This document shows, one piece after another, positions 1 through 7,545 of a stretch of DNA of 64,000 nt (the first letter of the stretch is position 1; each line of letters starts with the position of its first letter). The stretch is from Limnohabitans sp. T6-5. Its GTDB lineage: Bacteria > Pseudomonadota > Gammaproteobacteria > Burkholderiales > Burkholderiaceae_C. Made by a program: the position numbers and the translations under genes. Under the pieces are notes generated by a model. It made no database searches. It was not told where the DNA came from and was given only the letters and a program-made list of their open reading frames with translations. The stretch is from contig NZ_NERV01000002.1 in the NCBI RefSeq assembly GCF_003063315.1, positions 992,001-1,056,000 on the forward strand, written 5' to 3'.

Positions 1-939
1 CTTGAATGCTGTGAAGGCAAGGCCGGCGAACGCTTGAGTGTCTGGCTTTTGGCCTTTGGTACTTGTCTTTTCACCGTGCAGGGGCTGGTTGTCATGGGAT
101 GGCTCAAACCTTCCGTGACCCGGTTCATGGCCCAACCGGGAAGCATCTCGGGGGCCATTGTGGGTGGCTTGTGTTTTGGCGCCGGGATGATCCTGACGCG
201 CGGCTGTGCAAGCCGCTTGCTGGTGTTGTCGGCCAATGGCAATTTGCGCGCTTTGCTATCAGGGCTGATCTTTGCCGTGACTGTTCAGGCCACCATTGGC
301 GGCTGGTTGGCCCCCCTGAAACTCAGTGTGACCCAACTGTGGCCTGTCGATGGCGGCCCATCGCGTGATTTGCTGTTGCTCGGCGGCATTGGCAACACCG
401 GCGGGCTGATCATCTCAGCCGCTTTGCTGATCTTTGCTTGGGTATTTTTCATGCGCCACCATGCAGGTCGCTGGGCGCTGGGGCTGGGCGCCGCGTTGAC
501 GGGCACAAGCATCGCCATGGGCTGGGGCCTTACCCAAGCCATCGCATCTGCGTCTTTTGAACCCGTGCCCGTGCAAAGCCTGAGCTTCAGCAGCCCATCG
601 GCCGAGTGGCTGATGCGCGTGCTTTCCACAGCCAATGTCGGCAGCTGGGGCTTTGACTCAGGGGTATTGCCCGGCACATTCCTGGGCTCCTTGATCGGTG
701 CCTTGCTGGGCCGCGAATTCAAATTCGAAGGTTTCAAAACTGAAAACAAATTGGGGCACTACCTGTCGGGCGCCATCTTGATGGGTTTTGGCGCGGTATT
801 GGCCAGCGGTTGCACCGTGGGTGCCGGTATGACGGGCGGCGCCATCTTTGCGCTGACGGCTTGGCTCACACTCATCAGCATCTGGCTCGGAGCGGGCCTG
901 GCCTGGCGCTTGAGCAAAAGTATGGATTGGGTCATCTGA
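1..939 (+). CDS. YeeE/YedE family sulfur-compound transporter (5' end outside window)
   Basis: Inner-membrane protein of the YeeE/YedE (TsuA-like) family, members of which import thiosulfate or related sulfur compounds. The reading frame is open from base 1, so the true start lies upstream; residues encoded at 1-33 align with residues just before the shared SVWLLAF stretch of the next gene. It has many hydrophobic segments, the family motif TRGCASRLL (about codons 65-73) and a second Cys motif ASGCTVGAGMTGG near the C-terminus; these conserved cysteines are thought to relay sulfur. It is a tandem paralogue of the gene at 1026-2132, with the same motifs in the same order. The family is certain. 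The substrate (thiosulfate, sulfide or sulfane sulfur) is inferred from the neighbouring sulfide-oxidation genes. Confidence 0.9.
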   Translation, partial: LECCEGKAGERLSVWLLAFGTCLFTVQGLVVMGWLKPSVTRFMAQPGSISGAIVGGLCFGAGMILTRGCASRLLVLSANGNLRALLSGLIFAVTVQATIGGWLAPLKLSVTQLWPVDGGPSRDLLLLGGIGNTGGLIISAALLIFAWVFFMRHHAGRWALGLGAALTGTSIAMGWGLTQAIASASFEPVPVQSLSFSSPSAEWLMRVLSTANVGSWGFDSGVLPGTFLGSLIGALLGREFKFEGFKTENKLGHYLSGAILMGFGAVLASGCTVGAGMTGGAIFALTAWLTLISIWLGAGLAWRLSKSMDWVI

Positions 940-948
940 GACCGTGCA

Positions 949-962
949 TTGACCTCGATCAA
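949..962 (+). promoter_or_regulatory. FNR/ANR-type box (one mismatch)
   Basis: TTGAC-CTCG-ATCAA matches the FNR/ANR/CRP-fold consensus TTGAT-N4-ATCAA with one mismatch in the left half. It lies between the two yeeE genes, 63 bp before the second start codon. A class II activator centred here would put transcription start near 997. A perfect FNR box precedes the rhodanese gene of the same cluster, which supports function. Confidence 0.5.
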
Positions 963-990
963 GCCTCCATCCATCACACGCCTTAGGATA

Positions 991-1012
991 TACATCATTC
1001 AACAATGATGTA
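991..1012. promoter_or_regulatory. Perfect palindrome, candidate repressor operator
   Basis: TACATCATT-N4-AATGATGTA is a perfect 9-bp inverted repeat immediately before the ribosome binding site of the second yeeE gene. Its size and symmetry suit an ArsR- or TetR-type dimer, and an ArsR repressor is encoded 4 kb away in the same sulfur cluster. It would overlap the transcription start predicted from the upstream FNR-like box. A hairpin in the mRNA that affects the adjacent GGAG is an alternative. Confidence 0.5.
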
Positions 1013-1025
1013 AATGGAGTGCGCC

Positions 1026-2132
1026 ATGTCCATGACTCAATGGCTGGAAGCCTACGGAAACCCGACAATTCTTGCCACAGGTGGCGCCCTGATTGGTGGC
1101 TTGTTTGGGTTCTTTGCACAGCGTTCTCGCTTTTGTTTGCGCGCGGCCGTGATCGAGTTCTGGCACCGCCGCTTTGGTGACAAGCTCTCCGTGTGGTTGT
1201 TGGCGTTTGCCTCTGCGGTGATCGCCGTGCAGCTCATGGTGCTGCTGGGTTGGCTGGACACCAACAACGCCCGTCAGATTGCCGCCACCGGCAGCCTCTC
1301 TGGCGCACTCATTGGAGGTCTGACTTTTGGCATCGGCATGGTCATGACGCGCGGCTGCGCCAGCCGTTTGCTGGTGTTGTCAGCCAACGGCAACTTGCGT
1401 GCCCTCTTGTCGGGCTTGATCTTCGCAGTCGCCGCTCAATCGGCTTTGTCAGGGGCCTTGTCGCCGTTGCGCCTGGCCGTCAGCAGCTGGTGGACGGTTG
1501 CAGGCGGCGCCTCGCGCGACTTGTTGGCCATGACCGGGCTGGGCCATGGCGCAGGTCTGGCCATGGGCGGCATCTGGCTGATCGCAGCGCTGTATTTTTC
1601 CTTGCGCAGCCCACAACGCGGTGTGTGGATGTGGGTCGGTGGGATTGGCACCGGCCTCATGGTGGCTGCCGCTTGGGGCTTTAGCCAGTGGGTCGCACGC
1701 GAGTCGTTCGATCCGGTGCAAATCCAGGGCCTGACCTTCAGTGGCCCGTCTGCCGAGTGGTTGATGCGGGTGGTGCAATGGCCCACGCCCCCCATCGGCT
1801 TCGAGTTTGGACTGATGCCCGGCGTGTTCATCGGCTCGCTGATCGGTGCCCTGATCGGCAAGGACTGGAAACTCGAAGGCTTCAGCGACGGCTACAGCAT
1901 GCGTCGCTACATTGGCGGTGCCATCTTGATGGGTTTTGGGGCCATGCTCGCAGGCGGCTGCGCGGTAGGTGCTGGCGTGACCGGCGGTGCCATCTTCGCG
2001 CTCACCTCGTGGCTCAGCCTGGTGGGGATGTGGCTGGGCGCAGGCCTGACAGACCGCTGGCTTGATGGCGGCACATCGGCCAGCGTCCAAGCCTCGCAGG
2101 CCATGCCCGTACCGGGATTGACCGCCCCCTGA
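1026..2132 (+). CDS. YeeE/YedE family sulfur-compound transporter
   Basis: Complete YeeE/YedE-family membrane protein of 368 residues, paralogous to the preceding gene. The ATG at 1026 is preferred over one at 1014 because GGAG at 1016-1019 sits six bases before it. Visible features are a glycine-rich first helix pair (GGALIGGLFGFFAQRSRFCLR, split here as GGALIGGLFGFF and AQRSRFCLR), the motif TRGCASRLL, a large hydrophobic core and the C-terminal AGGCAVGAGVTGG motif. Family members move thiosulfate or sulfane sulfur through conserved cysteines. Its promoter carries an FNR-like box and a perfect palindrome, so it may be transcribed independently of the first copy. It converges on the cytochrome/flavocytochrome operon, with only 19 bp between the stop codons. 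Confidence 0.9.
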   Translation: MSMTQWLEAYGNPTILATGGALIGGLFGFFAQRSRFCLRAAVIEFWHRRFGDKLSVWLLAFASAVIAVQLMVLLGWLDTNNARQIAATGSLSGALIGGLTFGIGMVMTRGCASRLLVLSANGNLRALLSGLIFAVAAQSALSGALSPLRLAVSSWWTVAGGASRDLLAMTGLGHGAGLAMGGIWLIAALYFSLRSPQRGVWMWVGGIGTGLMVAAAWGFSQWVARESFDPVQIQGLTFSGPSAEWLMRVVQWPTPPIGFEFGLMPGVFIGSLIGALIGKDWKLEGFSDGYSMRRYIGGAILMGFGAMLAGGCAVGAGVTGGAIFALTSWLSLVGMWLGAGLTDRWLDGGTSASVQASQAMPVPGLTAP

Positions 2133-2151
2133 CTCAAGGGAGAGCGGGCAT

Positions 2152-2766
2152 TTATTTACCGCTCAGGTACTCCGCCACGGCCACCATTTCAAGCGGCGTC
2201 ATCTTGCTGACGATGGCGTGCATCACGGCATTGTCATTGGTGCGCTCACGCTTGTTGAACTGTTGCAACTGCGTGGCAATGTAGTCTGCATACTGGCCCG
2301 CCAGGCGCGGCAAGGCTGTGGTGCCTTTGGCTTCTGCGCCATGGCAGCTGGCACACGCGGCCAGACCACTGAATTTGTTGCCGTTGTGATAGATGTATTT
2401 GCCCACAGCAGCCAGTCCGGGGTCTTTGGCTGGTTCGACCGGCACGGTTTGTTTTTCAAAGAACTGGCCCAACGCCACCATTTCATCGGGCGTCAGCTTG
2501 GCCGCCATGTCGGCCATGGCGGTGCTCTTGCGCTTGCCGGATTTGAAGTTTTCCAGCTGCTTGGCCGTGTATTCCCAGTGCTGCCCCGCCAGACGAGGGA
2601 ACACTTCGCTGGACGATTCGCCTTCTGCACCATGGCAGACAAAGCAAACGCCACCGACAATTTTCTTGGCGCGCGCCTCGTCAGCTTGCGCGTGCGCAGC
2701 CAGGCTGCCAGCCCCGCACAAAAGCATCAAGGCGACTTGGGCATGTGTTTGAAATCGGATGTTCAT
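2152..2766 (-). CDS. Dihaem cytochrome c (c4-type)
   Basis: Exported dihaem c-type cytochrome of 204 residues. The start at 2766 gives a signal peptide ending near AAHAQA; a longer open frame upstream has no signal peptide and is rejected. Haem motifs CFVCH (residues 41-45) and CASCH (138-142) head two homologous halves, each containing an RLAGQ segment, as in cytochrome c4. It would accept electrons in the periplasm, plausibly from the flavocytochrome c sulfide dehydrogenase encoded just upstream, and pass them to a terminal oxidase. It is the last gene of the minus-strand operon arsR-dsrE-fccA-fccB-cytochrome, 67 bp after fccB. The redox-partner role is inferred from context. Confidence 0.87.
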   Translation of the reverse strand: MNIRFQTHAQVALMLLCGAGSLAAHAQADEARAKKIVGGVCFVCHGAEGESSSEVFPRLAGQHWEYTAKQLENFKSGKRKSTAMADMAAKLTPDEMVALGQFFEKQTVPVEPAKDPGLAAVGKYIYHNGNKFSGLAACASCHGAEAKGTTALPRLAGQYADYIATQLQQFNKRERTNDNAVMHAIVSKMTPLEMVAVAEYLSGK

Positions 2767-2833
2767 GGCTTTGAAAAATGATTGGCAAAAAAAAGCCGCA
2801 GACTCTCGACTGCGGCCTGGATGAAGCGGCACA

Positions 2834-4105
2834 TCAAGCCAAGGTGTCTGCCCAGATGTTGCGTGCCCAAGCCAGTGCATAGCGGCCTTCCAGCTCGTTG
2901 GCCGCGCTGGAGACGCCACCCGAACCGGGCACAGCCAGCATGGTCTTCTTGTCGGCGTCGTAGGCGTGCACGCTGGCCACATGGACTACATCTTCCGAAC
3001 TGACAAAGCTGTAGCAGGTGTTGTTGTAGATCGGCATGGTGTTGACTTGCTGACCCGTCAGCAAAGCCACGACTGCGGCTGCACAGGTCTTGCCATGCTG
3101 GTTGGCCATGTGGCCCGACTTGGGCATGGCCGGTGCGATCTGGATCGCATCGCCCAGCACGTGCACGTTCTTGGCCACTTTCGATTCGAAAGTCAGGAAG
3201 TCCACATCGCACCAGCGCTTGTTGGCCGTGGCCAAACCGGCTTTGACAGCAATGTCGCCCGCACGCATGTTGGGGATCACGTTCAACACAGACGCCTTGA
3301 GGTCGTCGTTGAACTCGAACTTCAAGGTGTTGGTGGCCACGTCCACATCGGTCACGTTGTGCTTGTTGCGGTATTCCACGATGCCTTTGTAACGCTCGGC
3401 CCAAGCCTTCTTGAACAAGGGTCCTTTGGACGTCACGTCGTCGTTGGCATCCAGAATCAGCACCTTGCTCTTGGGCTTGGCCTTGCTGAAGTAATCGGCC
3501 ACCTGGCAAGCACGCTCATAGGGACCGGGCGGGCAACGGTAAGGGGCCAGAGGAATCGACATGGCAAACACACCGCCATCGGGCATGGCTTCGAGTTGTT
3601 TGCGCAAGGCCACGGTCTGAGCGCCCGCCTTCCAGGCGTGCAAGACCTTGTCCTGTGCACCGGCTTGGGTCATGCCGGGCAAAGAATCCCACATGAAATC
3701 CACACCCGGAGAGACGATCAAACGGTCATACATCAGTTCAGCGCCACCGGCCAGCTTGACCACACGCTTGTCCGCGTCAATGCTGGTCACGCGGTCTTGC
3801 ACCATCTGGACGCCATGGCGCTTGACCAGGTTGTCGTACGGTGTCGTGATGTCGGCCAGAGTCTTGCTGCCGCCAATCACCAAGTTGGAAATCGGGCAAG
3901 AAATGAAGCTGGGGTTGGGTTCCACCAGCGTGACTTGGATGCCGTAGTCCGACCACATGCGGATGTATTTGGCGGCTGTGGCACCGGCGTAGCCCCCGCC
4001 AATCACGACCACCTTGGGGCCTTTGCCACCCACGGTGGCGCAGCCAGACATCAAGCCCATGACCCCCAAAGCGGAGCCGGTTTGCAAAAAGTGACGACGT
4101 TGCAT
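2834..4105 (-). CDS. fccB: Flavocytochrome c sulfide dehydrogenase, flavoprotein subunit (FccB/SoxF-like)
   Basis: FAD-dependent sulfide dehydrogenase subunit of 423 residues that would oxidise sulfide to sulfur or polysulfide in the periplasm. The start at 4105 is set by AAGGAG eight bases upstream. The N-terminus has a twin-arginine signal (RRHFLQ) followed by a lipobox-like LMSGC (Cys22), so it may be a Tat-exported lipoprotein. The dinucleotide-binding motif GGGYAG is at 36-41. Further cysteines (SCPISN, RCPPGP, NNTCYSF) are in the places expected for the redox-active disulfide of FccB proteins. The monohaem partner is encoded 11 bp upstream. The enzyme could also be called SoxF, but no other sox genes are visible in the window. 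Confidence 0.88.
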   Translation of the reverse strand: MQRRHFLQTGSALGVMGLMSGCATVGGKGPKVVVIGGGYAGATAAKYIRMWSDYGIQVTLVEPNPSFISCPISNLVIGGSKTLADITTPYDNLVKRHGVQMVQDRVTSIDADKRVVKLAGGAELMYDRLIVSPGVDFMWDSLPGMTQAGAQDKVLHAWKAGAQTVALRKQLEAMPDGGVFAMSIPLAPYRCPPGPYERACQVADYFSKAKPKSKVLILDANDDVTSKGPLFKKAWAERYKGIVEYRNKHNVTDVDVATNTLKFEFNDDLKASVLNVIPNMRAGDIAVKAGLATANKRWCDVDFLTFESKVAKNVHVLGDAIQIAPAMPKSGHMANQHGKTCAAAVVALLTGQQVNTMPIYNNTCYSFVSSEDVVHVASVHAYDADKKTMLAVPGSGGVSSAANELEGRYALAWARNIWADTLA

Positions 4106-4116
4106 GACGGGACTCC

Positions 4117-4425
4117 TTATTTCTTCTGAGCAGCGAAATACGCCGCAATGGCCTGGATCTGGTCGTCGCTGTACCCCTTGGCCAGCTGGTGCATGATCGT
4201 GGCAGGCTTGCGACCAGCCTTGAAATCCAGCATTTTCTTGACGATGTCGTCCTTGCTCACACCCGCCAAAGACTCCATGCCCGGCTGTGCCTGACCATTG
4301 GTGCCGTGGCAATTGGCACAAGCTGCAGCCCAGCTGCGCACCTGAGCGGCACTGGGGGACTGGGCATGCGCCCAGCCTGACAAGATCAACAAACTGGCGG
4401 CGACAGTGGCCTTTGTAAATTTCAT
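4117..4425 (-). CDS. Monohaem cytochrome c, small subunit of flavocytochrome c
   Basis: Exported cytochrome of 102 residues with a cleavable signal peptide (ending near AHAQS), one haem motif CANCH at 36-40, and methionines downstream as candidate axial ligands. GAGGAG lies just before the ATG. It sits directly upstream of the FccB-type flavoprotein in the same operon, so it is most likely the haem subunit that takes electrons from the flavin. The classic Allochromatium FccA is a larger dihaem protein, whereas this one is a small monohaem type. The assignment to flavocytochrome c rests on adjacency. Confidence 0.82.
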   Translation of the reverse strand: MKFTKATVAASLLILSGWAHAQSPSAAQVRSWAAACANCHGTNGQAQPGMESLAGVSKDDIVKKMLDFKAGRKPATIMHQLAKGYSDDQIQAIAAYFAAQKK

Positions 4426-4464
4426 GAGAGCTCCTCAGAAAAACAAGAAATGAATCCGACGCGA

Positions 4465-4875
4465 TCAGGGCCGCAGGTACACAAAACCTTCTTTGGCCTG
4501 CAACTTGGCCACTTCAGCCACACCCGAAGGCACCACCTTGGCCTCCATCAACACCTTGTCGGCAGAAATTTGACGTGACACCAGCGTGTTGTTACACACC
4601 CGGAACTCCACACCCTTGCTGACCAGTTCACTGACACTGCCCGCAAAGGGCTGGCCCGCCTGATTGGTCGCACCGTCCAGCAAAAAATCAATGCCCAAGC
4701 CATGCGTCACCACCACGATCTTGACCGTCGGATCGGCCGTGAGGTGGTTGCGGATATTGCCCATGGCGCGGGACGCCTGTGGAATGCCCTCACTCAAGTG
4801 ATACACAACCTTGATTTGAGCCAACGTCAAGGTACAAGCCAATAGGCCTGCCATGAAAAACAAAAAACGCTTCAT
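4465..4875 (-). CDS. Exported DsrE-family protein
   Basis: 136-residue protein with an N-terminal signal peptide (ending near LTLAQ) and a DsrE/DsrF-like fold, recognised from the VVTHGLGIDFLL and GVEFRVCNNTL segments; the cysteine in the latter is the conserved position in many members. The ATG at 4875 follows AGGAG; a longer frame is rejected. DsrE-type proteins bind or transfer sulfur in sulfur oxidation. It lies between arsR and fccA in the same orientation and may handle sulfane sulfur made by the sulfide dehydrogenase. Precise function is unknown. Confidence 0.8.
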   Translation of the reverse strand: MKRFLFFMAGLLACTLTLAQIKVVYHLSEGIPQASRAMGNIRNHLTADPTVKIVVVTHGLGIDFLLDGATNQAGQPFAGSVSELVSKGVEFRVCNNTLVSRQISADKVLMEAKVVPSGVAEVAKLQAKEGFVYLRP

Positions 4876-4953
4876 CCGTTGCTCCTGATGTACTGATATT
4901 AATCGCTCACTTGGCACAACTGCGCCAGTGAAAACCCGACACAAAACTGACAA

Positions 4954-5286
4954 TCAGCTTTCAATTTCTGTTTGCTTACAAACAGCCCGGCAAATGTTGA
5001 CGATGTTGTTGTTCACGATGCGGTAATAAATTTGCACGCCCTCGCGACGTTTGTCCAGCACACCAGCCAAGTAAAGCGTATTTAAATGCTGAGACATATT
5101 GGGCTGAGTGGTATCGATTTCGCTCAGCAATTCACCTACATTTTTTTCGCCGTTACACAAGCAACTGATGATGCGCAATCGCATAGGAGCAGACATCACA
5201 CGGAATACTTCTGCCGCCTTTTCAATTTGCTCATCTGAAACCGCTATGGATTGAATTTCTGCAGATTTTTTGGTCGCTTTGACCAT
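4954..5286 (-). CDS. ArsR-family repressor, possible sulfide/persulfide sensor
   Basis: 110-residue winged-helix ArsR/SmtB-family regulator. The recognition helix region reads TTQPNMSQHLNTL (59-71), followed by the beta-wing (KRREGVQIYYRI). Cysteines are at 42, 44, 99 and 103. Cys103 (VCKQ) aligns by eye with the C-terminal sensing cysteine of the persulfide sensors BigR/SqrR. Cys42 and Cys44 flank, but do not exactly match, the other one. It heads the sulfide-oxidation operon and is divergent from a rhodanese gene, so it probably controls both promoters. The sensing chemistry is an inference. Confidence 0.82.
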   Translation of the reverse strand: MVKATKKSAEIQSIAVSDEQIEKAAEVFRVMSAPMRLRIISCLCNGEKNVGELLSEIDTTQPNMSQHLNTLYLAGVLDKRREGVQIYYRIVNNNIVNICRAVCKQTEIES

Positions 5287-5398
5287 ACTGGTTCCCGTTT
5301 TCGTTCAAGTAATACCGGTGCATTGTCCCCTAAATTCTCGAAGTCAAGTCACGAATCCATAATCACACCCCTGGCACACGGATTCATTCACGCGCAGC

Positions 5399-5422
5399 AA
5401 GCAATCTGATGAAATATTGCTT
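5399..5422. promoter_or_regulatory. Inverted repeat in the arsR/rhodanese divergent promoter
   Basis: AAGCAAT-N10-ATTGCTT is a perfect 7-bp inverted repeat in the 250-bp divergent region. It is a candidate site for the adjacent ArsR-type protein. Its sequence differs from the palindrome at 991-1012, so both need not bind the same regulator. Confidence 0.35.
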
Positions 5423-5461
5423 CTTCGCAAAATGAAATCAGGGTTTACCCTCTTATCCAAA

Positions 5462-5475
5462 TTGATCCACATCAA
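5462..5475 (+). promoter_or_regulatory. Perfect FNR/ANR box
   Basis: TTGAT-CCAC-ATCAA is an exact match to the FNR/ANR consensus, 61 bp before the rhodanese ATG at 5537. At class II spacing the transcription start would fall near 5510, giving a short leader. This suggests that oxygen limitation induces this part of the sulfur cluster. Confidence 0.6.
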
Positions 5476-5536
5476 TGACCACCAAGACCAAGAACGAGAA
5501 CATCAACGCTGCTCAACTTTTATCCTTGAAATGACC

Positions 5537-6115
5537 ATGAAACGTATCTCTGTCTGGCTGCTCAGTCTCGGTTTCGCCAGTGTGGCATTCGGCCAAGCCG
5601 CCGTCATTCCCGTTGGGACTGCCTTGAACATTTTTGACAACCAAAAGGCTGTCGTGGTGAAAACTGCCAAAGGTCCAGTGGAAATCACACGCGTGATGAC
5701 CGCCGCAGCCAAAAACGGCGGCACCTTGCAGCCTTTGGTTCCGGTGGCTGGTGTCCACCCCGTGGGCGAGATTGAAATTCTCGAAGCCTTGAGCGACCGC
5801 AACGCGCTGGTCGTTGACATGCGCGACACCAATGACCGCGTCAAAGGCACAATCCCTGGCTCCATCGGCATCCCCTACACAGAAGTGGCCTCGCGTCTTA
5901 GCGAATTAGGCTGTAAAAAAGCAGGCACACAGTGGAATTGCGAGGGTGCTAAAAAGATCTATGCCTTTTGCAATGGTCCTGTTTGCCCACAAAGCCCCAT
6001 GGCAATCCGCGCCATGACCCGAGAAGGTTTCCCTGCAGACAAAATTTATTACTACCGCGGTGGGATGCTTGACTGGGATGCACTCGGTCTGACGATGGTC
6101 AAAGACGAATTTTGA
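5537..6115 (+). CDS. Periplasmic rhodanese-like sulfurtransferase
   Basis: 192-residue exported protein: signal peptide to about residue 20 (ending VAFGQA), then a single C-terminal rhodanese domain with the RDTNDRVKGTIPGSIGIP segment and the active-site loop FCNGPVCPQS. Two cysteines lie in that loop; the first occupies the usual catalytic position. An ATG two codons earlier (5531) is equally possible. Rhodaneses transfer sulfane sulfur; the export signal and the divergent sulfide-oxidation operon point to periplasmic sulfur handling. A perfect FNR box and an inverted repeat lie upstream. No gene is seen between its stop and cysA at 6304. Confidence 0.85.
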   Translation: MKRISVWLLSLGFASVAFGQAAVIPVGTALNIFDNQKAVVVKTAKGPVEITRVMTAAAKNGGTLQPLVPVAGVHPVGEIEILEALSDRNALVVDMRDTNDRVKGTIPGSIGIPYTEVASRLSELGCKKAGTQWNCEGAKKIYAFCNGPVCPQSPMAIRAMTREGFPADKIYYYRGGMLDWDALGLTMVKDEF

Positions 6116-6303
6116 TGTCGTCAATGGACTGAAGACTTGGCCATGACGGCCTCGGCCGATCACGTTGGGAAGTGCCATTTTGTTGCAACACAGTCGATGA
6201 ATGCTCGCGTAAAGCGGTATTTTTCAACAATCTGCGGTGGCGGCCTCACTTCAAAGTCGAAGCGCAAAGCTGCCAAAGGGACTTCGAGCACGATGCATGC
6301 ACA

Positions 6304-7416
6304 TCATGCCTGCATCGTCGCTACGGCCCCCTCCACAAACACCCGCGCCTTTCGCGGGTTCAGCACCAAGGTCTCGCCTTCCTTGAAGTCTTGCTGGCGA
6401 TATTGCGATGCCGACAACTGCGCTTCGATGATGGCGTCCTTTCCGAAGTGGCTCTCCACCGGCTCCAACTCCAGCCTGGCCACCGGCCCGACCACAATGG
6501 CGCGGGTCAGCTTGGCCACAATGCCGGCATTCACACCGCCGGGCGTGTAGCGCGCCACGTCCAGGTCGTGCGGGCGCACATAGGCAAAGGCCTTGGCGTC
6601 CTGCACCTGGCCATGCTCGGGGCTGTCCAGGCGCACGGCGTGCTGGTCGGCACCGATCCGCATTTCGCCTTCGTGAGCGCGGCCGTGGAACAGGTTCACA
6701 TCGCCCAAAAAGCCATACACAAAGGGGCTGGCGGGGTGGTCCCACACCTCTTGCGGTGAGCCGATCTGCTCGATGCGGCCCTTGTTCATCAGCACCACGC
6801 GGTCGGCCACTTCCAGGGCTTCTTCCTGGTCGTGCGTCACAAAAATGCTGGTCACGTGCAGCTCGTCGTGCAGGCGACGCAGCCAGCGGCGCAGCTCCTT
6901 GCGAACCTTGGCGTCCAGCGCGCCAAAGGGCTCATCGAGCAGCAACACCTTGGGCTCCACCGCCAAAGCGCGGGCCAGCGCGATGCGCTGGCGTTGCCCG
7001 CCCGACAACTGCGAGGGATAACGGTCGGCCAGCCAATCGAGCTGCACCAGCCCCAACAGCTCGTGCACCTTGCGTTTGATTTCCGAATCGCTGGGCCGCT
7101 CTTTACGCGGTTTGACGCGCAGGCCAAAGGCCACGTTCTCGAACACCGTCATGTGGCGGAACAGCGCATAGTGCTGGAACACAAAGCCCACCTGGCGCTC
7201 ACGCACATGCACATGCGTGGTGTCTTCGCCGCTGAAGCCGATGGTGCCGCTGTCGGCAGTCTCCAGCCCGGCGATGATGCGCAGCAGCGTGGTCTTGCCG
7301 CAGCCCGACGGACCCAGCAGCGCGACGAGTTCACCCGACTCGATGTCGAGGCTGACATTGTTCAGCGCGGTGAAGTCGCCGAATTGCTTGTGGACGTTGC
7401 GAATTTCGATGCTCAT
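6304..7416 (-). CDS. cysA: Sulfate/thiosulfate ABC transporter ATP-binding protein
   Basis: 370-residue ABC ATPase that energises sulfate/thiosulfate import. Walker [10 protein letters not shown] is at 35-43, signature LSGGQRQR near 136, Walker [13 protein letters not shown] follows, and the H-loop FVTHD is present. A C-terminal regulatory domain of about 130 residues is typical of CysA. It is the last gene of hydrolase-cysT-cysW-cysA. A pair of REP-like elements lies in the 129 bp before it, so its expression could differ from that of the permease genes. The substrate-binding protein is not here; sbp is at 43431-44438. Confidence 0.93.
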   Translation of the reverse strand: MSIEIRNVHKQFGDFTALNNVSLDIESGELVALLGPSGCGKTTLLRIIAGLETADSGTIGFSGEDTTHVHVRERQVGFVFQHYALFRHMTVFENVAFGLRVKPRKERPSDSEIKRKVHELLGLVQLDWLADRYPSQLSGGQRQRIALARALAVEPKVLLLDEPFGALDAKVRKELRRWLRRLHDELHVTSIFVTHDQEEALEVADRVVLMNKGRIEQIGSPQEVWDHPASPFVYGFLGDVNLFHGRAHEGEMRIGADQHAVRLDSPEHGQVQDAKAFAYVRPHDLDVARYTPGGVNAGIVAKLTRAIVVGPVARLELEPVESHFGKDAIIEAQLSASQYRQQDFKEGETLVLNPRKARVFVEGAVATMQA

Positions 7417-7464
7417 GTTGCTTTTGACTTTTATTGACTAAATTCAGAGGGCCTTGTTCGCACT

Positions 7465-7536
7465 GGGAGCCAGCTCTGCTGGCGATGACGATGCAGATAA
7501 ACCGCTGACCATCGCTTGCAGGCAAGCTCCTACAAA
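7465..7536. repeat. Inverted pair of REP-like elements (family 1)
   Basis: Two imperfect palindromes of the type GGAGC(x)nGC..GCGAT in opposite orientations: GGGAGCCAGCTCTGCTGGCG at 7465-7484, and on the other strand a unit ending in TGTAGGAGCTTGCCTGC. They lie between cysW and cysA. The same sequence family recurs at 21979, 32998 and 35120. Confidence 0.7.
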
Positions 7537-7545
7537 CTCATGCGT

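Noticed and set aside
2132..2152. Terminator between the convergent yeeE and cytochrome genes
   Set aside because: A small GAGCGG/CCGCTC pairing exists but it extends into the cytochrome coding region and has no T run on either strand.
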